Source: Mycosarcoma maydis (Eukaryota; Basidiomycota; Ustilaginomycetes; Ustilaginales). From it: 64,000 nt of DNA. Positions 48,785-60,564 of this stretch are shown here, piece after piece. The stretch is from positions 248,001-312,000 of the forward strand of contig NC_026494.1 in assembly GCF_000328475.2 (NCBI RefSeq). The letters are read 5' to 3'. The notes under the pieces are model-generated. The model searched no databases, was not told the DNA's origin, and was given only the letters and a program-made list of their open reading frames with translations. Numbering within the stretch: the first letter of the stretch is position 1; each line of letters begins with the position of its first letter. Position numbers and translations under genes: made by a program.

Positions 48785-50227
48785 GTCACGCCGCAGCACC
48801 GCTCTCAGCTTCGCCGCTCAATCGGCTGTCTAGCGGGCGAAAGATTGTTTTGGACTCTTCTTGGTTCGCACTGAGCGTCTTGTATGTAATGAAAATATCC
48901 TGCACCTCGCACGACTTAATTGTAGCACCGAGAATCAGAGCGAGCCTTGAATGCTTATATCGAGTTCCCGATCACTGTGCTTCCGCCGCTGAGTCGGTAG
49001 TGCAGAGACAAAAGTAAGGCTGGCGGAGACTAGACCATGTGAAAGTGAGAGAGTACTGTACGCGGAGCAAGTCAAGATCGCCTTCAGGTAAGCGTATCAC
49101 GGAATTTTCTCTTGCTGCGAAGATGAGCCGACCAAAACTCATTCCAAGAGTAGCCTGTGCCTCACCATTGTCTGCCCGCTGTCCCGGTGAGAGAATCATA
49201 GCTTTGTCAAGTTGGCTAGCTCGGAGCTGTCTTTCTGCAACTGGTGGTGAGGGACTTGTCACTGTAAACGCACACACGAGAGCTTGTGGCCGAGAACGAA
49301 ACGCGCTCAAATCCATGATCCGCAAATTGATTTGTGCATTCCGCTACATTTGCTTCCTGACGCGATGATGTGGTCAGCTGCGTCAGACGAACAAGTTTCG
49401 ATAGCTATCCAGCTTCGCTACTAAGAGCCGCCAATTGTTCAACACTCCAGTCGTGAGTGTAGCCCCATGGATCGTGGCTTGTCGTCCGGCGTTGTGGTTG
49501 CAAATGCTTCCGTAAACACTTGAAAACCGTAGCCGAGTTTGCAAGATCGGCTTTGCTAAGCTGTCAGGGTCCAATTCCCCCACCTTCACAATCACGAATT
49601 CTTGTTGTCCTGTCTCTCATCGAGTGACCCAAGCGAGGACGCAGTCAGCAATGTAGATTCTGGTTGGACACGAGGGTTCGGCCCTCTGACGTCGACCCTT
49701 ATGCGCCCATTGAGATCTTAATCATAGCGTAGATGACGCCTGATGTGGAGCCACAACATCATTGGCGGGTCGCACCGCAGATGGTCGCGTGACAGCGTTT
49801 CGTCAGCCTCCTTGTTTTATTCGCATGCACCTGAGATAGGCTGACCAAGGCTCTGCATCTGGAAGTTGAGCAGGAATCAGCATTCCCTAGACAGTCAACT
49901 TTTCCTACGCTGCAACGGAGTCTCGCGCGCGATCAATTCGCGCATAGCATAGCTACTTTGTACCACGGTACGCGACGCTCTTGCTGTTCCGCTACGGGGT
50001 CGTCTTTCGATGACGTTGTTTACACTCACCTGTTGCGGGCAGACTAGGAGACGACGTAAGACGTGTCTTCCGATCTTTGCTGTACGCGACGAATGCAAGA
50101 TCCTTCTGCGCTGATGATAGAAACTAGACTCGAAGCTATAAGTAGACCTCGAACACAATCCCCGACTTCGACATAACCGCGCTTCTAACACTCCCATTAC
50201 ACATACCTTGAAGATTCAATCGAACCA
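48785..50227. other. Gene-free stretch between GST and the acidic protein
   Basis: About 1.4 kb. Short ORFs show no family resemblance and no splice-linked continuity that I could build. One CAATCACGAATTC element lies near 49590. No RNA gene was recognised. Confidence 0.4.
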
Positions 50228-50590
50228 ATGTCGGCCCAAGAAGAGCAGATCATCATTCAGGACGAGTTGGTCCAGGACACCAACGTTGACGCCCAGGCAG
50301 AGGACGAGTTGGTCTCGAGCGGATCGGAGGAGAAGCAGCTCAAAGCCGAAGCCTCGGAGCTTGACACTTCCAACATCATCGATGACTCGCCCGGTGTCTC
50401 CACCCGTGGTGCTAAGGTCGACGCGACCAAACAGGTAAGTTATGCTCTAGACTTTTCACCAAGTGCCGCGTGTATTGTTGTGTGCAGCCGCTGATGCCTG
50501 GAGTTGTATCCTTGGACCAACATTTAACAGGAGCGTGAGATCGACCAGGCAGTCGACGCTGCCGAGAAGGCTGACCAGGCAACCCACTAG
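50228..50590 (+). CDS. Small acidic, probably disordered protein (two exons)
   Basis: Exon 1 50228-50434 and exon 2 50531-50590, joined in phase 0 (donor GTAAGT, acceptor TAACAG); 88 residues. The sequence is very hydrophilic, rich in Glu, Asp, Gln and Ala, with no signal peptide or membrane segment. It has a short motif STRGAKVDATKQ at the junction and a helix-like end (EREIDQAVDAAEKADQATH). No family was recognised. The strong splice signals, phase agreement and clean coding character argue that it is real. A role cannot be assigned; small heat-stable or stress-related proteins can look like this, but that is speculation. Confidence 0.6.
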
Positions 50591-50954
50591 ATGCTGGTCG
50601 TAGAATGCTCTATGGTTAGTCGCACTTTAATCTAGATACCAATGCTTTTTTCGAGCGACTGTGGATACGTGGCTGTGTCAATCACCTTTGCTGTCCATAA
50701 GTCGGAGGAGCCGCGGCGTGTCCCAAACATGCAATCAAGACAACTGGACTTAACAGAAGTGCGCTCGCCGAACGGAAAAGACTTGGCATCGCTCCCAAGT
50801 GCAAAGGGAGGAAAGCACAGCAATCGAAAGTATAGCACATCTCGATGGGTTTCAACAGAGCCGTTGAGCTGAGAGAATTGTGTTGCATTAAGCGCTGGCG
50901 ACGTGGCAACATGTATGATGTGAAGAGATCAATGGCGAGTGTCGGGAGATCCGT

Positions 50955-51815
50955 TTAGTGGTGGCCGGCGTTCGCATCGCCTTCAAAGTCCATCTCGTAG
51001 ACTGTGTCACAAAATATGCAGCAATGCGGTTAACGTCAGTGTTCACACCAAGACAACAACATGGTGAGGTGCGATTCGCTTGAATCAAGAACTTACCGCT
51101 ACCGCATTCGGGGCATCGGTGGTGCTTGAGCTGGTTGTTGAGGTGAAGGTAGATGGTGTCGTGCGAGTCGGCGGGGTAACCGGTGCATCCGACAATTCGG
51201 CTTGGCCACTGTTTGGGCGTTGGATGATTGGAAATAGGTGAGTCGATTGCTTGGGTCAGTCCAGATTCTTAACTGGCGTGAGACTGCTTAGTAACCTCTA
51301 ACGATCAATCCAGACATGCCCAAGATGAATGTACGATCGGGCAGTAGCGTCTCCTTTTCGTGTTTTGCGAACTGATCAGCAAAGACGGCCAACGAGCCGT
51401 CCAAAATTGCTTCTGTGCACGTGCCTGCCCATCCTTTTCAGTGAACACACAGCTGTGTACATCCATCCGATCAACATTGATCCCGTCCCATGGCGAATCG
51501 GGAAATACTTACGAAGCTCTTAACCTTGATAGGCTTTTCGGTAGTACCAAGGTGGGTCATCTGAAGAGGCTCCATGTCGAAAACATCAACACCCTGGAGC
51601 TTTCCGAGCAACTCGAAGCGCTCAAGACCGGTAGCCTGCTGCTCGTCGGTGGGAATCTCACCCTCCTTGGCACCCTCGCCCTGGATTACGGGTGGTCCGG
51701 CAGCGAATCGGAGTGCAGACGAAGTAAAGAGTCGCGAGGCCGAGGTGACAGGCGTGGGGGCCACGCGCAGAGCGGCGGGCGCGCGGGCAACGAAGCGGCG
51801 AGCGGCGAAGAGCAT
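50955..51815 (-). CDS. COX4: Cytochrome c oxidase subunit Cox4 (mammalian COX5B), three exons
   Basis: Exon 1 51815-51513, exon 2 51208-51097, exon 3 51001-50955; introns of 304 and 95 nt with GTAAGT donors; 153 residues. The start at 51815 opens a presequence (MLFAARRFVARAPAALRV). The mature part has EIPTDEQQATGLERFELL and DVFDMEPLQMTHLGTTEKPI; exon 2 gives RIVGCTGYPADSHDTIYLHL and the zinc-site end HHRCPECGS; exon 3 completes it as VYEMDFEGDANAGHH. The Cys pair CPEC and the earlier VGC with SHD are the zinc-binding positions. It is a nuclear-encoded structural subunit of respiratory complex IV in the inner mitochondrial membrane. The family motif crosses both junctions, so the model is firm. 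Confidence 0.92.
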
Positions 51816-52694
51816 GTTAAAGGGGTACGACCAGATGGGGAGATGGGAGTGATGGAGGTTGAACAAGTCTGGTGGTGTCGAGATGATCTGGGATTTCGCG
51901 AAAATGTCGTCTGAGACGGCTTTGATACTGACAAACAGATACGCCCCGATTGCACGTCCTCTCTCTTCAGCTGCTTGCCCTTGATCTTCCGAAGTGCGAA
52001 GGAGCGAGCAGAGCGACTCTACTCTCTTGCCCCTTTCAAATTTAGCTCTGGGCTCCCTATATTCTCGCGCGAATTAGATCAATTTCGGTTCCGACCAAAA
52101 TCATTTGACGATACACGATAGCCACGAGCAGGATGCGGCTGCGATTTTGTTAGGAAATGTCGACGTAACATGCTGGTTCCTGGCCAGCCAACCGTGAACC
52201 CTTATGCCTGTCTTCTTTTAGCCGGTCTTTTACCCCGCAAAACGTCACGCTCTGAAATAGCCGGTGGAGCTAGAGACCCTGGCCAGCGTCCAATCGTGAA
52301 TCACGAATGTAATCGTGACTGAGGTGGCCAAGGCGCCGGCTTATTCAAAAGAATGCTTTTTGGCTGGAGAAGTCAGAGCTGCATTCGTGATTGACTAGCT
52401 TGCTGATGATAGCGTGCCAGCTCAGCGTGGCATACTGAAGTGCCGGTTATGTTGACAATCGGATCATGTGCAATAAACGTGGTGTTTTGCCCCGGCCTGA
52501 GCGAAAGTTGGTCCGCTTGAACACAGGGTGCCGATCCTGTTGAGGTCTCTTTGGGTTGCAGCTTCCACTGGTCCCTCCCTCCCTGAACTTCCCATCCTCG
52601 GCTTGCCCACCGTCCCATTACAAACGTGATTCGCGAGGCAGAGGAGAAATCCTGCACTACACAGATATCTGCAAGAACATCGAGCAAGACCACC
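51816..52694. promoter_or_regulatory. Divergent promoter region of COX4 and acyl-CoA synthetase
   Basis: About 0.9 kb. A compound element AATCGTGAATCACGAATGTA with GTAATCGTGACTG lies at about 52293-52321, and a CATTCGTGATTGAC element near 52382. No separate gene is seen. Confidence 0.5.
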
Positions 52695-55600
52695 ATGTCA
52701 TCTCGCACGTCACTGTCAGCTTGCGCCCAGTTAGCAGGACCGGCCAGCTTTCGCACTTCAGCTTGTCGACAGGTGCGACTGGCTTCGAGCTTGCACGTTT
52801 CCTACCAGCTACATCCTACCAAGAAGAATGCCAATGGTGCACTGCTCTCACGAGTCTCGGGACCGACGGACAAACCTCTTTGCGAGCTTTCACTGAGCCA
52901 ATTCTGGAAGCAAGCGGTGCAAAATTACGCTGATCGACCCGCACTGATTTCAAAACATGAGCCAGCCACACAGCATGGCAAAGCAGCGGCCGATGCGGGC
53001 GACTGCATTCGTTGGTCGTACGGTGCCATGAACGAGCACGTGCAGAGCCTTGTCGCTGGACTACACCAGCTAGGCGTACGAAAAGGAGATCGCGTTGCCA
53101 TACTCATGATGTAAGTATTGCACCGAACGTCGTATGCACAATCGAACGCCAAATGAGCAGCTGATAACAATTTCGCCTGCCTCCAACCTCATCAGGAATT
53201 GTTCCGCATATGGGGCTTTGCAGTGGGCTTGTGCTCAGATCGGAGCCGTGCTGGTCACTCTGAATCCTGCCTACGGCACGTCCGAGCTTCGACGGGCTAT
53301 AGACCTTGTTGAGGCCACTACTCTGTTTATTGTACCCTCCCTTCGTGGAACAAACTACCTCGACTCGCTCCTCGAACTTCTTCCGTCTCTGTCGAGCACT
53401 GCCTCCACCTCTGGTGATCCAACTATTCTACAAGATGAGTCGCTGCCAAGCTTGAAGCGCATCGTGATGCTAGACAATCTCGACAATAGACCTAGAAACT
53501 GGGAAAGCAATAGTGTGCTGGCACAGCAAGGCAAGAGCTTCACTGACGCCATGTCGGCGCTGAAACACCGTGCCATCGATTACCGTGACCTTCTAATTTC
53601 TCCCAAGTCTCATGCTGCTACATCGGACGTGCTCAACACAGACGTTATTAATTTGCAGCTCACCTCTGGAACCACAGGCAAGCCCAAGGCTGTAGCACTC
53701 ACGTCTCGAAATCTCCTCAATAACGGGATCGCAATCGGTGACAATCTCAGATTCACCGAGGCAGATAAGCTGTGCAACATTCCGCCACTATTCCGTGAGT
53801 CGAAGGGTTGAATTTATAATCCCAACTGTCGGAGGAACGTCAATACCGTTGCTGATTCTCTCTTCCTTCTCCGCGACACCCTGCTTTCCCTCCGACAGAC
53901 TGCTTTGGTTTAGTGCTTGGAAATCTGGCCGCTTGGACTCATGGAGCTTCGATTGTCTACGCTGCTGAGGGCTTTGATCCTCTGCGGTCTCTGCGTGCTG
54001 TTTCTGAAGAGCGCTGCACCGCCTTGCACGGTGTACCTACCCATTTCATCGCTGAATTGGAGCTCCTCGAATCGGCCAGGGAGCATGCACAAGATCCGGC
54101 GCGCTACCCATTACCCAAGGGCATGCAGCAGAATGAAGCTTTCGACTTTTCTTCTTTGCGAACCGGTCTTACAAGGTGAGTGTTGCCTGCATTGCTGCTC
54201 CTCTCGAAAAGGCTTTGCTAACCGTCTCTTTGCTCTTCGCCGTACAGCGGTTCCACGGTTCCCATTGCGCTTATGGAAGCTCTGGTAAGCCCAGGCAAGC
54301 TGGGTCTGCGAGATCAAACGGTGGTCTATGGCATGACCGAGACGTCTCCGGTCACTTTCGGATGCGGTACGTTTGATGCTCTAGGCTGGCGCGAGACGAA
54401 GATTGGAAATTCGTTGACAAAGGACTTTCGGCTATGTCCGCACCCTTCCCTCTACGCAGATGTCGACGCACCCATCGTAAGGAGATGCGAGACTGTTGGC
54501 CGAGTCTATCCACATGTGCATGCTAAAATTGTCTCTCCTGATGACCCACTGGGCCAGCCCCTACCGGTCGGCCAACCTGGGGAGCTCTGCGTAAGTTTCT
54601 CACTGATTAATCATGAAGGAAGATGCAAATGATGCTTTGACGCTGACAATTTGTTTTCCATTTTGCATTGCGCTTACCTGCGCACTCGCGACTGACGTTG
54701 AAATGACTTGTCAACCTCAGACCGCCGGATACGTCGTGATGCAAGGCTATTGGAAAGATCCACAAAGGACAGACGAAGCCTTGGAGCGACATCCAGATGA
54801 GCCCGAAATTGTGTGGATGCGAACTGGCGACATCGCTATCATGGACGAGGAGGGCTACGTACGCATCGTTGGCCGATCCAAGGATGTGATCATCCGTGGA
54901 GGTGAGTAGCAGCCCTAATCAGAAAGCGTTGGTTGGCTGAGCGCTTGGCTGACAAAACGCTCCTATCCATCTGGCATTCTGTCATTTATCGTTCTCGCTT
55001 CATGAAGGCGAAAATCTCTTCCCTCCGAACATTGAAAAGTGAGTCGGCTACGCCGCGTTCATCAAACACTGGCAGATCGGAGCGCCTTCGGCATGGCTAT
55101 TGAGGCACCAAAGTCGAGCAAGGGGATCCTCTGACCAGCCAATCACAAACTGACATCTTCGCATTTCATCTCGGATACGTCCCCACCATCAGCTGCATTG
55201 ATCGCATGGAAGGAATCGCCACAAACGCTGTCATCGCTGTGCCAGATGAGAAATACGGAGAAGTGAGTATTGCCCGACGCACGGTCTTCACGACAGCTTC
55301 TCTCGGAGAAATGAAGGAGCAGATGGCCAGCGTAGAGCAGCTCAAGTGCTGCGGATATTTCGTGACTATTTGGTTGGCTCGCTAACTTCCGCACCTTTTC
55401 ACTCTTATTCTTGTGTTGCTTTGTACCTTTACCACAGGCTGTGGGTGTTTTTGTGGCAAGATCGCATGCAGAGGCACCCGTCACACCAGCAAAGATACGT
55501 GCCTACGTGAAAAAGCACGTTGGGGGACAGAGCGCACCAGCCTGGGTATGGTTCCTGGGCGAGGAAGGTATTCCTGCCGAGTTCCCCAAGACAGCCTCGG

Positions 55601-55877
55601 GCAAGATCCAAAAGGTGTGTTTCCCAAATGTGATAGTAGAGAGTAGTAGTGATAACATTTAGGCTGACGCTGCCTTGCTTCGCTTTGACTTTGGTCTGGA
55701 CCGCACCCTTATCGTTTTGCCGTTACTCTAAACTCTGACCTTGTCTCAAAAAATCTGTTCAACCTACCTCATCATTCACGATTGTCACCATCACCATGTT
55801 CGTTCGCTCAGGTTGTTCTTCGCGACTGGGCCAAAGATCTTGCCGCAAGGAATCAGGGCAAAGTCGACAAAGTCTAG
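52695..55877 (+). CDS. Acyl-CoA synthetase, ACSF2/medium-chain type (nine exons)
   Basis: Exons 52695-53110, 53196-53794, 53899-54175, 54248-54590, 54721-54901, 55008-55038, 55193-55262, 55438-55614 and 55812-55877; all phases agree, giving 719 residues. The start at 52695 is in ACCACCATG context and opens a presequence-like region ([19 protein letters not shown]). ANL-superfamily motifs occur in order: the P-loop [18 protein letters not shown], then [13 protein letters not shown], then [20 protein letters not shown] with the hinge [11 protein letters not shown], and the catalytic-lysine end [11 protein letters not shown]. The enzyme forms acyl-AMP, then acyl-CoA. The closest resemblance is to ACSF2-like mitochondrial medium-chain enzymes. 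There is no C-terminal peroxisomal SKL-type signal (ends KVDKV). Exon 6 is only 31 nt. Substrate length is unknown. Confidence 0.9.
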
Positions 55878-56619
55878 CGCGAAATCAGCACATAAATTTT
55901 GTACCACTCAATGATGTCCTGTCCGTCTGTCAATCAAGCCTTCGTGCTGACCTGCAGCGTGAACATCTTCTTCACTGTCACTCATCTTTGCGCCAAAGCG
56001 CGAGTGAGCTGCAGGCGCAAATTTGAATTGCCAGCTTGCCGCCATCTTCGTTAAGAAATCTTGGCTAGGATCGAACGTAGAGGATTTCTGCTGCTCATCT
56101 AGCTCAGTGTGCTTCATCTGCACGTGTGAAGGGTGCAATAGCGCAGCTACCGTCCATGACGTTGTCGCCTCTAGCATCGAAGCTTTTGTCGTTGTTCCCG
56201 TGCTACTGATGCAGTGACAAAGCATACAGTCTTAGTCTGGCACTGACCCGCCCGGCTTCGTTCTCAGTCCATTTGACGCCATGAATTCTTGCTTGTCAGC
56301 ACTGCCAGCAGGAAAACGAGGCTGCATCTTGACCCACATCTCGCCGGTTGTTTTGTCTACGGCCGCGATACGCGGATCTATCCTACTCATGCTGCAAGTT
56401 GCCTACTCGCGACATCCTTCCTGGTGCCTTATTAGACAGTCGAGATTATGGACATTCCTTCAAATGTCTCTTTTCCCTTTTAGCTTCCAACCTACCCGCT
56501 TCTTCTACAACAAGACCTGACAATTTCGTATTACCTCGGATGGAAAAGATTTACGTTCCTTGTTGCATCAGTACTCCATTTTACAAAGACGCTTCCTCCA
56601 ATAGCCACTCATATCAGTC
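55878..56619. other. Intergenic between acyl-CoA synthetase and zinc-cluster regulator
   Basis: About 0.74 kb. A 105-codon minus-strand ORF (56225-55908) is the only sizeable frame and was not accepted. Otherwise this should hold the synthetase 3' region and the regulator promoter. Confidence 0.4.
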
Positions 56620-59600
56620 ATGGCCAGCCTGGAAGGTCGCCGCTCGTGCAGATTTTGGTATGCTTCCCTGTGTAGCCTGCAAATGGCGCATTCCATGGCG
56701 ATGCTTATTGACGAGCACAATTTGTTTGCTTACACGTTACTTTACTTGTGCTATTGTGGTTCGCAGCCGGGTAAGGAAGATGAAGTGGGTACTTCCGAAT
56801 ACGACTGAAAAGCTGTAGATATCGAGTACCGTGCTGACCTCGAGTCATCTTCTCATTTTTCATACACTACCACATATTTTTCAACAAGGTGTTCGGGAGT
56901 AAGTGCACATGGCCTTGCTCACTAGCCCTACGTGTGTGTTGCCTTTCTGACTTTTGCTCCTTGCCCACAGCAACGGCCCTGGTGTAAGACTTGCAAGGAG
57001 AGGAACAAGCTTTGTGAGTGGAAAAAAGTCCCCTGCAACCACGAGCACTCACTGGGCTGATCATTCTTCCGTTTTTGTTGACTCTGTCCATAGGCATCTA
57101 CGATACCGGCGCGACAAATGTTAAAAGGCAGGAGACAGATGTCCAGCTTACCATCAAGAGCACGCCTCCTACGCTGCCTTTTCCTGGTCCCTTTCAAGAC
57201 ACCACCTTATTTCATGAGCTTCTCACTCTGTTCACAGTGAGTAGCAAACTTGATCAGATACTCAGAATAAGCAAGACTCCCTGACGTCGAACGAGTTTTT
57301 GCATCTAAATACAGACCCGATGGGATGGAAACGTAGAAAGCGTGACAACGGGGGTGGATGCTTCAGCCAAAAGCCAGAACTCAGTGTTTGTCATTGACGT
57401 GGGTACCCCGAGACAGCTCTGAATCGTGTGTCTCATTCTATGGCTCACGTATGGGTCGCACTCTATCTCTAACAGTATCAACATGGACTCTCTCAAATTC
57501 TCAGGATGACTGTCGATTCACTCGTAGGTACCATCCTGCGACAATGTTCTGTCCGTCAGTCGAATAGTGCTGACCGCCTTCGTGAAACTGCATGCCTGTA
57601 TTCATACACACAGGTTATTAGATCTTTGCCCTTCGCAGAACGCCTTCAAGCGTCAATTACTCTATCTCGCTTTGATAAAGTGGACGACGGCAGAGTGGCT
57701 GACGATTTTCACCAGTAAGTCGAACGCTCGCACAAGTACTAGGTGGAGCAAAAAACTGACCTTGCCATCCATTCTCTGTTACTTGCTCATCAATGTTGCA
57801 GACACGTCCCGTACGTTGCACAACGAGAGCGCACATACTCCGATGACCAGCGTATGAGACATCCAGAGATTCACGACTTAGGCTTCAACAGCCATCCATT
57901 CCTTGCATTGATTGTCTGTCGAACCAAATTTTTCGGGGATATTGATGAAAAGGCCCACGACAAATTGCTGTACGATGCCGTTCTCATTGCTGGCCTCGGG
58001 GCAAAAGAGTTTCTTTCTCAAAATTCATGGTGCGCCCAGAAACAGGCGCATGGACTACCGAATCTGGACGAGCTTGTGCGAAGGACGACCTACACGCTCT
58101 ACGGAATCAAGCTTGGCTTGCTCAAAGTCTCGCAACTTCACGTATGCACACAATGCATGATGGTCCTGGCATGGCACGAGCTCACGCATGGTCTTTTACG
58201 GTAAGCTTTTCCTTCATCCACTATCTACTAGACACAATATTGCGGTCAGTATTGACGAAGGCCTTCCAATTTCATTGGTATTGACACGTTGACAGACGAG
58301 CGGCCACCTGGTGGACGATCATTTGTGAGATCATCCTCAGAATCCGTGCAATCACGGATCAAGGAGAAAGAAGCGTAGAGGTTCACATCAACGGCGTCGA
58401 CTTGGACCTCATCGTTGGCGAAGAGCTCAAGAACATGCACACAATTGCGCGACTTATTCTCGTTTGGCTAGAATTGTATTTGGGGCCTTTCCCCACGGAC
58501 ACTTGGCTCGGCTGTTGTGCAAGGGACTTGCAGGCCAGTGAAAGGACGTCTTCGTGGATTCTAGAGCTAGATGACAGGAGTGGCAAGATTTCGACCACTG
58601 AGTCGTACAAGAGGGAGTGGACGCTCCTCAGCAACATCGAAAGGGTCATTGGTGGCCTTACAGAAAGCTACAAATTTTGGAAAAGCAACAAAGGCCTCAC
58701 CGAAAACCGCACGCTGGCCACCACAATGCAGGATGATGCTACGTGGAGAGTATCGAGCATCCTGTCACAGTCCAGGCTCTTGAATTCGGGCACCGGCGGA
58801 GCAGCAACGTCGGAGCACTCGTCTGCTGCTGCGCTCATCTCTCTCACTGCGTTGCTCGCGTGTTTTCATGGACAACACTCTCCAATCTCGATCAGCGCGC
58901 AAGGTGTCGATAACATCGTCAAGGTCTGCTCAACCATCACGCTTCAACTTCGAGACGCGTTCGGCGGCTCGGAAAACACTTCGGGCTCGGTCAGATCAAG
59001 TGGTGGTCACGAAACAGGACGCTGTTCGGCGTGTGCTTCCTACTTCATTGACACGCTGGATGGCAACTGTATTGCGCTCACGATGATCGAAACGATTGCG
59101 CTTACGTTCGAGCTCTTGCTGGCGCACACGGATTCGGATCGAGTGACCATACCAGCGGATTGGTCCGAGGAGGTGAATTTGTCAGTAGGAGCACAACAGA
59201 CGGTGACTGAAAGGCTAGGAAATATTTTGGGCATTATCAGCACCATCAGGGAATGCTTCGACAACATCCTCAAGCAAGGAAGGAGGCCTGGTCAGATTAT
59301 AAGGATGCTGGACCGAATGCAGGAACAAATTGAGAATCTTGGGATTCAGCCGGATGTTTCTTTTGCTTTCGATGTCGCTTTTGCACAAATCGAAGCCGAT
59401 CCTTCACTTGGAGAAAATGCGAAGCTCCAAAAGAAAGTAGGCAAGCATCTAAAGTCGTACGAAATGGATCATCTGCATTGCTCCTCTATCGGCATATCTA
59501 CAACTCCGAGTTTCGAGGGGAGGGGACAGTGGCTTCCAGCCTCGTGCCAGACGTCGAGTTTGGGACAGCCGATCACTCTTGACGCTGCTTTTCCTACACC

Positions 59601-60564
59601 GCCGTCCATTCACACAAACTTTACATCGCAATCTAAGGGGTCTATCGCACATGGCCCCGGCCCAATCTCGATATGGCGACACGATTGTCCAGGACCAGCC
59701 AATCCCCAACTCCTAGCCGGTTGCAACAGTGGAAGTTCCTACGCCAGAAAGGATCGTTTCCCGATCCACGAACAAGCCAGCCATGCATGGCGAGAAGGAA
59801 ACCCCACGGATACACCGCCAATGTTGGCTCCAGCACCTGTAAGCTGCGAAGGAGTTAGTGTTGGCTCTGACCATTCATCACGGAACCCTGCTATGACTGC
59901 CACAATGTTCGACGAGACCATGCTACAGCAGATGCAGACTTATTCGATGGATCTGGGTTCCTCTCGCAGTGCACAAGGTGGGTGTCATGGCCGAGGCGGC
60001 ACGACGCTACGTCTCGAAGGCCTTTTGCCGTGCGTGAGAATCGATTCTAGGCTAGGTCACGAGGCACAAATGGATCCAGAACAACAAGCATGGGGCCGCA
60101 GCGAGGCAACCACATCGCAGACAGAGGTGTACCAACGCAGCTATGATGCTTCTACCGATGTCCGATCCTCCAAAAGAGCTCGAATCGAACAGCAGAATCC
60201 TGGATGGCCACACGAACAACAAATGTGGGCTGCACAGGAAGATCTGAGCGGCACAACCGGTGTTATACGTGTCAACGAGGTGTTGCCAAGTAGGTTGCAA
60301 TCGTTTCGCGCAAGTGCGAACTCGGCAGTCGAAGCATTGGCGTCAATCCAAGGCATTCAACCGTTGACTGACGAGATGTCGACAGGCGGAGCTGGGAGTT
60401 CGCTCTTGATGAGGGGAACTCGGGAAGGCGAAGGAAGGACTAGTGGAGTGGCCTTGTCCAACTTGAGCCTTACAACTAACCAAGAAAGGGGTAAGGAATA
60501 TTACGATGACCACGAGAATGACACCGAGTGCAGGGAAGAAGAAGAGGATGGAGAGGGCAACTAA
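56620..60564 (+). CDS. Zn2Cys6 fungal transcription factor with microexons (nine exons)
   Basis: Exons 56620-56657, 56767-56784, 56889-56898, 56971-57013, 57094-57236, 57315-57398, 57476-57714, 57802-58200 and 58296-60564; phases agree throughout, giving 1080 residues. Splicing of exons 1-5 creates a perfect zinc binuclear cluster C-x2-C-x6-C-x6-C-x2-C-x6-C: RRSCRFCRVRKMKC, then SGQRPWCKTCKERNKLC. The third Cys is encoded by a 10-nt exon; the exon before it is 18 nt. Two donors are GTGGGT (56785, 57399), the least regular part of the model. A helical middle (HPFLALIVCRTKFFGDIDEK, WCAQKQAHGLPNLDELV, ILVWLELYLGPFPTDTW) resembles a fungal regulatory domain. The long C-terminus is Ser/Gln/Gly-rich and ends in an acidic run. 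DNA target unknown. Confidence 0.8.

Noticed and set aside
55908..56225. 105-codon minus-strand ORF with an acidic SDSEEDVHAAG segment
   Set aside because: No family likeness and no clear promoter; may be an exon of an unseen gene, but evidence is too thin.
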